A stretch of 11,345 nt of DNA from an uncultured Clostridium sp. (GTDB taxonomy: Bacteria; Bacillota; Clostridia; Lachnospirales; Lachnospiraceae), in NCBI GenBank assembly GCA_900551135.1, contig URUX01000072.1:1-11345 (forward strand), read 5' to 3'. This document shows positions 6,172-11,345 of the stretch, piece after piece (positions within the stretch are counted from its first letter, which is position 1; every line of letters begins with the position of its first letter). The notes below the pieces were generated by a model. It worked only from the letters and a program-made list of their open reading frames with translations. It did no database searches and was not told the origin of the DNA. Made by a program: the position numbers and the translations under genes.

Positions 6172-7434
6172 ATGGAAGAACAGATAGACGCCAATATTGC
6201 CGCAGGGATGGATATGGAACGTGCAGAGAAAGAAGCGGTCAAAGATATGGGGGATCCGGTTGAAACGGGGATTTCTCTGGATCGGATTCATAAGCCTCAG
6301 ATTGCCTGGAAACTGCTGGGTATGATTGTTTTGATTAGTGCAGCAGGCCTGCTGATACATGGCATGATTATGAGGCAGTTTGATGGAAGGGATTTGATTT
6401 CATCCAATCAATACGCGCTCCATGTTATCATTGGCCTTGCAGTTATGATGGCGCTGTATTTTCTGGATTACACATGGCTGGCAAGGTATTCCAAAGGAAT
6501 CGCAGGCCTTTTGCTGGCGGTGTGCATCGCTGCAGCAGTACTGGGGACTTCTGTAAACGGAAGGACTTCTTATATCAGCGTGGGAAGAAGACTGATTTCC
6601 ATACAGCCTCTGATGCTGTTTTACATTCCGGTTTATGGAGGGATTTTGTACCAGTATCGGGGATTGGGGTATCAGGGGCTGGTAAAAGCAATTATATGGA
6701 TGATATTGCCGGTAATATTAGTGTTTCGGATTCCATCTGCTATGACAGCAGCGCTTATGCTGATTTCCATGATGGTAATGGTGACAATGGCAATCGCAAA
6801 AGGCTGGTTTGCCGTAAATAAGAAGACAGCCCTGATGGGCTTCTGGGGAATTGGCATGGTTATGCCGATGCTGTCTTTGGCTGTTATGTATTTTGGAAAC
6901 GGCCTCCAGGCCTGTCAAAAAGCGCGGATACAAGCCTGGATTACCAATAGCGGTGATGCAAACTATATAACAGGGCAGCTGAGATCCACCTGGCTTGCCA
7001 GTCAATTCATAGGAGATAGTGGGACAGAGACAGCCAAAATGCTGCCGAACTTTTATGGGGATTATATTTTGACCTACTTATCATCAGCCTATGGCATGTT
7101 AGCAGCAATTCTGATATGCTGCATATTAGCGGTATTGATTATATCCGTTTTCAGCACAATGCTGAGGCAGAAAAACCAGTTGGGTATGGTAATGGGAGTC
7201 GGCTGCGGAATGATTCTGCTTGTAAGCTTTCTGGTGAATGTACTGGAAAATTTGGGCCTGCTGCCGCTGACTGCGACATTTCTCCCATTTATATCGGCAG
7301 GCGGAGGCTATATCGTGGTCTGCTACGGGCTGATAGGCATTGTGCTAAGCATATACCGGTATAAAAATATTTATCCGAGAACGATAAAGATTCCCAGCTC
7401 CCGTATCCAGATGGTAATCGTAAAAGACAGGTAA
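6172..7434 (+). CDS. SEDS-family (FtsW/RodA/SpoVE-like) membrane protein with truncated prefix domain
   Basis: From ATG 6172 this is 420 residues. Residues 1-40 are the remainder of a helical prefix domain (AEKEAVKDMGDP), followed by about ten hydrophobic segments from residue 46 to 396. SEDS features are recognisable: NGRTSYISVG and SIQPLMLFY (129-151), KARIQAWI with the conserved Arg-Trp pair (250-257), NFYGDYILTYLSSAYG with Asp297 at the position of the catalytic SEDS aspartate, and LLPLTATFLPFISAGGGY (363-380). SEDS proteins polymerise peptidoglycan from lipid II. This divergent PadR-linked group may instead sense or respond to envelope stress. No dedicated penicillin-binding partner is in the window. 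The natural start is probably ATG 6088, but TAA at 6163 interrupts that frame. AGGAA (6155-6159) lies 12 bases before ATG 6172, so reinitiation is possible. The rest of the frame is open, so the lesion is either recent or tolerated. Confidence 0.75.
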   Translation: MEEQIDANIAAGMDMERAEKEAVKDMGDPVETGISLDRIHKPQIAWKLLGMIVLISAAGLLIHGMIMRQFDGRDLISSNQYALHVIIGLAVMMALYFLDYTWLARYSKGIAGLLLAVCIAAAVLGTSVNGRTSYISVGRRLISIQPLMLFYIPVYGGILYQYRGLGYQGLVKAIIWMILPVILVFRIPSAMTAALMLISMMVMVTMAIAKGWFAVNKKTALMGFWGIGMVMPMLSLAVMYFGNGLQACQKARIQAWITNSGDANYITGQLRSTWLASQFIGDSGTETAKMLPNFYGDYILTYLSSAYGMLAAILICCILAVLIISVFSTMLRQKNQLGMVMGVGCGMILLVSFLVNVLENLGLLPLTATFLPFISAGGGYIVVCYGLIGIVLSIYRYKNIYPRTIKIPSSRIQMVIVKDR

Positions 7435-7448
7435 GGATAGAAAAAAAT

Positions 7449-8324
7449 TTAATCTTCCTCATCGTCATAATATTTAAAGGGCCATGGACCAGAATAATCC
7501 GCTCCGGTTGGAATGGTTATATAGTGGCTGTTTATCTGCTCACCCTGAAGGTGGTGGATTAGATATCCTGGGTTTCCAAGGAAAAACCGGTCTCCGCCGC
7601 CTTTGAACTGTTCGGCTCTTTCTTCCAGTGTCACAGAAGGAGCCGTTTTGCTGCGGAAATCCACCTCCATCTGCATAGAAACAGAAGGACAGGTTACGCA
7701 GGGAATTCCTTTCCAGAGGGTGAATATGCAGGTATGCATATGACCGCAGCACAGACGGATATTGCTATGTTTTTGCAGGATTTCTGCAAATCGGTCTGCA
7801 TGGTCAAAGCCTTCATCCATTGCCGGAAGGCCGGTAGGAAAAGGCGGGTGGTGGGTAAATACCAGGGTCGGTTTTTCTGGATATTCTGTTACTCTTTGTT
7901 CCAGCCATTCGGCGGCTGGATCGGACAGGCCTCCAAAATGGCAGCCAGGTTTGCTGGTGTCCAGTACAATGACGCGAATGGGATAATGGTCAAGGGTGTA
8001 GCAAATATAGGGAGCAATTTCTTTTTTTACCGGCGTTTCATTTGAAAACATCTCTAAGAAAAAGTCCCGTTTGTCATGGTTGCCAGGAACAATATAGGCA
8101 GGTCTTGGCAGCCTGCGGAGGCCGTCGCGGATTAAGGAGTATCCCTCTCGGGTTCCGCCTTCGGAAAGATCTCCAGTGACAATGAAAAATTCCGGAAGCT
8201 GGTAATCCTTTAAACTGCAGAAGTAATTGATAACAGCATTCATAGCAGACAACGTGTCAGCTTTCTGGAAAGAAAGCCTGCCGTCGCCTCTTAAATGGAA
8301 ATCTGAGATTTGAAAAATTTTCAT
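7449..8324 (-). CDS. Metallophosphoesterase, CpdA/Icc-like
   Basis: A 291-residue cytosolic calcineurin-type phosphoesterase with all five metal-binding blocks in order: D8-F-H10, GDLSEGG with D52, GNHD with N82-H83, HHPP at 158-161 and GHMH at 194-197. This is the class III phosphodiesterase layout (CpdA type), in which a two-metal centre cleaves cyclic nucleotides or other phosphodiesters; the true substrate is open. The start was placed at ATG 8322-8324 because AAGGGGA lies nine bases before it and the next residues MKIFQISDFHL are the classical N-terminus. A longer frame from 8366 lacks a ribosome site. The gene converges on the SEDS gene with only 14 bp between stops and no obvious terminator. 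It ends in an acidic tail (YYDDEED). Confidence 0.87.
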   Translation of the reverse strand: MKIFQISDFHLRGDGRLSFQKADTLSAMNAVINYFCSLKDYQLPEFFIVTGDLSEGGTREGYSLIRDGLRRLPRPAYIVPGNHDKRDFFLEMFSNETPVKKEIAPYICYTLDHYPIRVIVLDTSKPGCHFGGLSDPAAEWLEQRVTEYPEKPTLVFTHHPPFPTGLPAMDEGFDHADRFAEILQKHSNIRLCCGHMHTCIFTLWKGIPCVTCPSVSMQMEVDFRSKTAPSVTLEERAEQFKGGGDRFFLGNPGYLIHHLQGEQINSHYITIPTGADYSGPWPFKYYDDEED

Positions 8325-8401
8325 ACAATCATATCCCCTTTTCGGTTTCGTGTTGTTTCCAAACATAAAGTATGATAGAATTTGAAGCAGCAGAGAAGAT
8401 T

Positions 8402-8428
8402 GAAACCATTGTGATAAGCGCTGGTTTC
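8402..8428. repeat. Inverted repeat upstream of dsdA
   Basis: GAAACCA (8402-8408) and TGGTTTC (8422-8428) are perfect seven-base arms separated by 13 bases, in the divergent region between the phosphoesterase gene and dsdA. The spacing suits binding of a dimeric regulator on one helix face, but no regulator gene is adjacent. It could also be chance. Confidence 0.3.
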
Positions 8429-8544
8429 CTTACCATAAATTCTACATAAAATTTTGGAAATCATCAAGAGGTTTCATCAGGTTGAAGCAGTTTGCGTTCT
8501 GTATACAGGAGCGTTTGCCTATGAAAGGAAAAGAGGTTGAAAAT

Positions 8545-9909
8545 ATGCTGGTTTTCAATAAGCCCATAGAAAAATGGAAGGAAGAGTATCCGATTTTAAG
8601 TAAGATACTGGAACTGGAGGAATGTTTTTGGATCAATCCGGGAAAGCAGCCATTTCAAGAGGCTGTAGGAAAGAGTAAACTGACCATGGAGGATATTCTG
8701 GATGCAGAGGCGAGACTGAATCGGTTTGCCCCTTATTTTGAAGCCGCCTTCCCGGAAACCATACCTTCTAAGGGGATTTTGGAATCCCCCCTCAGAACCA
8801 TACCGGATATGCAGCAGTATTTATCAGAACACGTAGCGACACCGGTTTTAGGAAGAATGCTGCTGAAATGCGACAGTCATTTGCCGATTTCCGGTTCCAT
8901 TAAGGCAAGAGGCGGGATTTATGAAGTCCTGAAGTTTGCAGAGGATGTGGCGCTTTCCAGCGGAATGTTAAAAAAAGAAGACGATTATTCGGTGCTGCTT
9001 CAGGAACCGTTTCGGGCTTTATTTTCCAAATATTCGGTAGCAGTAGGATCTACGGGAAATCTGGGGCTTTCTATTGGAATCATCAGTGCAAAACTGGGCT
9101 TTCGTGTTACGGTGCATATGTCAGCAGATGCACGCCAGTGGAAAAAAGATATGCTGCGTCAAAAAGGTGTAACAGTGGTAGAATATGACAGTGATTACAG
9201 CCTGGCAGTAAAAGAAGGAAGAAGGCAGGCAGAATCAGATCCCATGTGTCATTTCGTGGATGACGAAAATTCTTCCGATTTATTTTTAGGATATGCAGTG
9301 GCAGGCTTGCGTCTGAAAAAGCAACTGGAGGAAAACGGAATTTTTCCAGATCAAAACCATCCGCTGTTTGTATATCTGCCCTGCGGAGTCGGAGGCGGCC
9401 CCGGAGGAGTGGCGTTTGGATTAAAACAGATATATGGAGATGCAGTGCACTGCTTTTTTGCAGAGCCGACACATTCGCCGTGTATGATGTTGGGACTGCT
9501 GACGGGGCTTCATGACAAAATCTGTGTACAGGATATAGGAATTGACAATAAAACCATTGCAGACGGACTGGCAGTAGGCAGACCGTCTAAGTTTGTAGGA
9601 CGTATCATAGAACCTCATATCAGCGGCAGTTACAGTGTAACAGATGATCATTTATATGAACTGATGTCATTACTGAAAGAAAAAGAACAAATCGCATTAG
9701 AACCCAGCGCTCTGGCAGGAATGACGGGACCCTGGTGGCTATGCTGTACGGAAGAAGGCCGGCAGTACCAGAAAGAAAATAAACTGACAGAGGTAATGGA
9801 GCAGGCCGTTCACATTGTCTGGGCAACAGGCGGAAGTATGGTACCGCGGGAAGAGATGGAACGGTATTATGAAAATGGAAAGCGGCTGAGGGAAGAGGGA
9901 AAACGCTGA
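8545..9909 (+). CDS. dsdA: D-serine ammonia-lyase (D-serine dehydratase)
   Basis: A fold-type II PLP enzyme converting D-serine to pyruvate and ammonia. From memory the sequence runs colinear with E. coli DsdA over its whole length. Marks include CDSHLPISGSIKARGGIYEV with the PLP-binding Lys120 (Lys118 in E. coli), the phosphate-cup STGNLG at 169-174, HMSADARQWKKD, DDENSSDLFLGYAVAG, the glycine loop PCGVGGGPGG, EPTHSPC, DNKTIADGLAVGR and a WATGGSMVP ending. The start ATG 8545 (GAGGT seven bases upstream) gives 454 residues and aligns with the E. coli N-terminus. ATG 8521 with AGGAG nine bases upstream is equally well equipped and would add eight residues. No DsdX permease or DsdC activator gene is in the window, so it probably detoxifies or catabolises D-serine made or taken up elsewhere. 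No convincing promoter was identified, and an inverted repeat lies about 120 bp upstream. Confidence 0.95.
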   Translation: MLVFNKPIEKWKEEYPILSKILELEECFWINPGKQPFQEAVGKSKLTMEDILDAEARLNRFAPYFEAAFPETIPSKGILESPLRTIPDMQQYLSEHVATPVLGRMLLKCDSHLPISGSIKARGGIYEVLKFAEDVALSSGMLKKEDDYSVLLQEPFRALFSKYSVAVGSTGNLGLSIGIISAKLGFRVTVHMSADARQWKKDMLRQKGVTVVEYDSDYSLAVKEGRRQAESDPMCHFVDDENSSDLFLGYAVAGLRLKKQLEENGIFPDQNHPLFVYLPCGVGGGPGGVAFGLKQIYGDAVHCFFAEPTHSPCMMLGLLTGLHDKICVQDIGIDNKTIADGLAVGRPSKFVGRIIEPHISGSYSVTDDHLYELMSLLKEKEQIALEPSALAGMTGPWWLCCTEEGRQYQKENKLTEVMEQAVHIVWATGGSMVPREEMERYYENGKRLREEGKR

Positions 9910-9935
9910 ACTGGCAAAACACGGACTGGATATAG

Positions 9936-10169
9936 ATACTGGAGGAGGAGAACTCCTGTTATCACTGGGGCACGCAAATAATAAAGTCAATGCTGGAGAA
10001 GGCTGTCCGCTCAATTCGGTTTTGGGATGCAGGAAATCTGGTATGGTTTGCACATCTTATAGAATGGGAATTTCCGGATTTTACGGTAAAAAGATGTATA
10101 GAAAATTTATATCATACTCAGAAAATTTTAGACAAAAAAGGAGCGATTGGAGGAACTATCCATAGATAG
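9936..10169 (+). pseudogene. Decayed coding stretch of unknown function
   Basis: An open frame of 77 codons between TAG (9933-9935) and TAG (10167-10169) has the composition of a real protein: around its middle it reads FWDAGNLVWFAHLIEW, then EFPDFTVKRCIENLYHTQ, then a KKGAIGG ending. There is no Shine-Dalgarno and the only ATG in frame (9990) would cut off the clearly protein-like CYHWGTQIIKS before it. The frame continues upstream across the TAG as NWQNTDWI, which suggests a nonsense mutation in a once longer gene. I do not recognise the family. It occupies most of the space between dsdA and the T-box leader and could be the remainder of a small gene that followed dsdA. Confidence 0.35.
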
Positions 10170-10208
10170 ATTCTGATTGGAAACAAAAAAAGTTTTTTAA
10201 AAAAGCAA

Positions 10209-10237
10209 TTGACAAATATAAAAAAATAGAGTAAAAT
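10209..10237 (+). promoter_or_regulatory. Sigma-A promoter of the T-box leader
   Basis: Perfect TTGACA (10209-10214), a 17-bp spacer and TAAAAT (10232-10237). Transcription should start near 10244, just before the first T-box element, so the leader still has a near-consensus promoter. Confidence 0.8.
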
Positions 10238-10243
10238 TCACCT

Positions 10244-10567
10244 AAATTAACAAACCATTGATGGAGAGTAAGTAGCAGAGGTCAGACGCTTCAGAGAACT
10301 GCCGGATGGTGCGAGGCAGTGCAGATGCTTTTGTGAATGGACTCCAGAGGGCGAGCCCAACAGGATGACAGCAGTTGATTCCTTAGTAGGTAAGACGGAG
10401 CGGATACTTCGTTAACAACGGAAGCATATGGTAGTATGCGTGAGAGGGCGTTTTGATACGCCAAGCCGGGTGGCACCGCAGGAGTCGTACGAGATCCAGA
10501 GCAGATTTTGATTCGTAACTCTTGTCCCTGCAGAAACAATTGTTTTTGCCGGGACAGGGGTTTTTTT
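10244..10567 (+). promoter_or_regulatory. T-box riboswitch leader, tryptophan-type
   Basis: A full-length transcriptional T-box leader that binds a specific tRNA and, when it is uncharged, disrupts a terminator. Visible elements in order: AGTAAGTAG (10268-10276); the distal Stem I arm CAGAGA with hairpin ACTGCC/GGCAGT around GGATGGTGCGA (10298-10320); the specifier stretch GTGAA-TGG-ACTCC (TGG at 10338-10340); hairpins GCATA/TATGC (10424-10439) and GGCGT/ACGCC (10447-10462); the T-box core GGGTGGCACCGC (10468-10479); and a terminator. TGG specifies tryptophan. Independently, the TGGC of the core should pair with a G73-CCA tRNA end, and bacterial tRNA-Trp has G at 73. No tryptophan gene follows, so the leader appears to have lost its target. 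Class is firm; the specificity rests on the alignment of the GAA-NNN-ACT pattern. Confidence 0.9.
10521..10567 (+). terminator. T-box regulatory terminator
   Basis: A long stem with lower arm CTTGTCCC (10521-10528) pairing GGGACAGG (10551-10558), an upper stem GCAGAAAC/GTTTTTGC, and a run of T from 10561. This is the attenuator half of the T-box switch. Confidence 0.9.
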
Positions 10568-10604
10568 GATCCCCAAATGTTGTTTCGGCATTGTCAGGAA
10601 AGGA

Positions 10605-10709
10605 GAACAGGATGATGACAGGTACAACCGCCATCACTGCGCCGGCCATGATCTCATGGTTGTTCATGGATTCAGCACCGGCAAAGGTATTCTTTAAATA
10701 GGCAAGTGC
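10605..10709 (-). pseudogene. C-terminal fragment of a sugar ABC transporter permease (MalG-type)
   Basis: Thirty-five codons in one frame begin ALAYLKNTFAGAESM, then read NNHEIMAGAVMAVVPV and end in IILF. The order of a short loop, His-Glu/Gly-x-x-MAGAVMAVVP and a final hydrophobic helix is the hallmark C-terminal end of binding-protein-dependent carbohydrate permeases (ComC/MalG family), which are normally near 280 residues. No start, no EAA loop and no proper stop are present: the frame becomes unrelated beyond LF at the T-box side and beyond the GAGAGA tract (10711-10718) at the kinase side. It lies antisense to the RNA emerging from the T-box. It is a relic of a sugar-uptake operon and is not functional. 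Confidence 0.7.
10612..10701 (+). other. 29-codon open frame with strong Shine-Dalgarno after the T-box
   Basis: AAAGGAG (10599-10605) sits six bases before ATG-ATG (10612-10617), so a ribosome reading the T-box transcript would start here. The frame encodes 29 residues and ends at TAG 10699-10701. The peptide is the antisense of a recognisable permease fragment, so it is probably not a selected gene. More likely the Shine-Dalgarno belonged to the gene once controlled by the T-box, or it is coincidence. Confidence 0.25.
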
Positions 10710-11032
10710 AGAGAGAGAAACGTCCGCTCCCCGGAAGCCTCCACGAGGCAGTAACAGCAGCCATTTTCTTTTTCGGGGAGATAAACCGGGATGGGAAAAC
10801 CATGAGCAGTCAGCGCATCCTTGACGAAGCTGCCGTATATTCCGCCGCCGACCGGGGAGAGGAAGGTGAATTGTGAGCCGGAGTACAGCAGCACGTGCGC
10901 CACGTTGCAGGCACAGCCCCCAAGTGCCATGGTCTGACTCTTTGGATGGAGATCTTCTCCGGTTACGGGAAGATGATCCAGCTTCAGGATGATGTCCACG
11001 CAGGTGGAACCGACAACCAGTATTTTTTTCAT
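10694..11032 (-). pseudogene. Truncated PfkB-family sugar kinase
   Basis: The first 112 residues of a ribokinase/PfkB-type kinase, a family that phosphorylates sugars or nucleosides with ATP. The N-terminus is typical: MKKILVVGSTCVDIILKLD, then GGCACNVAH (the sugar-binding GG-x-x-NVA motif, near residues 39-47) and SPVGGGIYGSF. It stops after GERTFLS, where LHLPI and TAA are read out of permease DNA. The C-terminal two-thirds, including the GxGD catalytic motif and the ATP site, are missing, so it cannot be an active kinase. Start ATG 11030-11032 follows GGAGG at five bases and lies behind an excellent promoter. A frame extending to 11119 would start upstream of that promoter and is rejected. 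Expression of a short stable fragment is possible but a function is unlikely. Confidence 0.8.
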
Positions 11033-11078
11033 AAGCGCCTCCGGTATCCTAATTTTTTCGTTATAAAAACTTAAGATT

Positions 11079-11107
11079 ATTATACGCGGAACTGGAAGTT
11101 CCTTCAA
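11079..11107 (-). promoter_or_regulatory. Sigma-A promoter of the truncated PfkB gene
   Basis: Reading leftward, TTGAAG (11102-11107), a 17-bp spacer and perfect TATAAT (11079-11084), about 47 bp before the kinase ATG. The promoter seems intact although the gene it drives is broken. Confidence 0.75.
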
Positions 11108-11178
11108 TTGCTTTTCCATGTTTCCTATGTTAAACTTTTAGGGAACTGCTAAATACGAAAGAAGAGAGATGAAGATAG

Positions 11179-11345
11179 ATGTACGATCAGATCACAGTTA
11201 TGGCAAAGGAACTTTATGAGAAAAGCGTGGCGCTAAGAAGAGACCTGCACCGGCACCCGGAGACGGGCTGGCTGGAGATGCGCACCTCTGCCGTCATCGC
11301 CGGGATTTTAACGAATCTGGGCTATGAAGTGCTGACTGGCCGCCA
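11179..11345 (+). CDS. M20-family amidohydrolase/peptidase, N-terminal part
   Basis: The first 55 residues of a gene that continues past the right edge. It begins MYDQITVMAKELYEKSV, followed by ALRRDLHRHPETGWLEMRT. The R-x-L/F-H-x-H/N-P-E-x-(G/S) segment is the N-terminal hallmark of M20D amidohydrolases (aminoacylase, AbgA/AbgB, HipO-like enzymes), which cleave N-acyl or aminobenzoyl amino acids with a two-metal centre. Metal ligands lie downstream and cannot be checked. The start ATG follows a purine-rich GAGAG about ten bases away; another ATG (11169) is out of frame. The start is divergent from the broken kinase, and no clear promoter was found in the 146 bp between them. The gene lies about 610 bp after the T-box terminator on the same strand, so a T-box read-through transcript could in principle reach it. 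Confidence 0.85.
   Translation, partial: MYDQITVMAKELYEKSVALRRDLHRHPETGWLEMRTSAVIAGILTNLGYEVLTGR

Noticed and set aside
6474..6821. Second plus-strand frame within the SEDS gene
   Set aside because: Low-complexity shadow frame with no start signal; the hydrophobic frame is the conserved one.
8325..8366. Possible 14-residue N-terminal extension of the metallophosphoesterase
   Set aside because: ATG at 8364-8366 has no ribosome binding site, while ATG 8322-8324 follows AAGGGGA and begins the typical MKIFQISDFHL.
8482..8544. Longer dsdA start at TTG 8482 (or ATG 8521)
   Set aside because: TTG has no reason to be preferred. ATG 8521 has a fair SD and remains an alternative, but ATG 8545 best matches the length of the E. 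coli N-terminus.
10160..10205. A- and T-runs before the T-box promoter considered as a terminator
   Set aside because: Homopolymer runs without a GC-containing stem; more like an AT-rich UP-element region.
10291..10667. Minus-strand open frames across the T-box leader
   Set aside because: They lie over a structured RNA element; only the 10605-10709 part has protein-like content (permease relic).
11033..11119. Upstream extension of the PfkB relic to 11119
   Set aside because: Would place the start codon upstream of a consensus promoter (TTGAAG-17-TATAAT), whereas ATG 11032 has GGAGG at a good distance.

Overview
The window looks like chromosomal DNA from a Gram-positive anaerobe of the Clostridia, most likely a Lachnospiraceae-type gut bacterium. 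This is inferred from the protein styles (RlmD with a C-terminal extension, a PadR/SEDS gene pair, a NifX-SlyD fusion), strong Shine-Dalgarno sites, sigma-A promoters and a T-box leader. No rRNA, tRNA, CRISPR array or insertion sequence was seen.

Left end (1-530, minus strand): a small XRE regulator lies 30 bp upstream of the N-terminal part of an adenine-specific DNA methyltransferase that runs off the edge. This looks like a restriction-modification locus with a controller gene. Its promoter carries a palindrome exactly between the -35 and -10 boxes.

Housekeeping block (600-5640): rlmD (rRNA m5U methyltransferase, minus) is divergent from pgi (glucose-6-phosphate isomerase, plus). An HD-domain hydrolase gene with a strong terminator follows, and then a fusion of a NifX-like metal-cluster-binding domain, a His/Cys-rich linker and a SlyD-type prolyl isomerase. 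Each of these genes appears to form its own transcription unit.

PadR/SEDS operon (5680-7434): a PadR repressor gene overlaps by four bases the start of a gene for a prefix domain joined to an FtsW/RodA-like membrane protein. That second gene has an in-frame TAA at codon 26, followed six bases later by an ATG. It is either damaged or translated by reinitiation. A convergent metallophosphoesterase (7449-8324, minus) and dsdA, D-serine ammonia-lyase (8545-9909, plus), follow.

Right end (9910-11345) is a scar-like region. It contains a decayed unknown coding stretch and a complete tryptophan-type T-box leader (specifier UGG, discriminator-pairing UGGC) with its own promoter and terminator. After the T-box there is no tryptophan gene. 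Instead, oriented against it, lie a 35-residue C-terminal piece of a sugar ABC permease and a truncated PfkB sugar kinase fused at a GAGAGA tract. The window closes with the start of an M20-family amidohydrolase (plus). The last several hundred bases look GC-richer than the AT-rich stretch before the T-box, which suggests a rearrangement junction.
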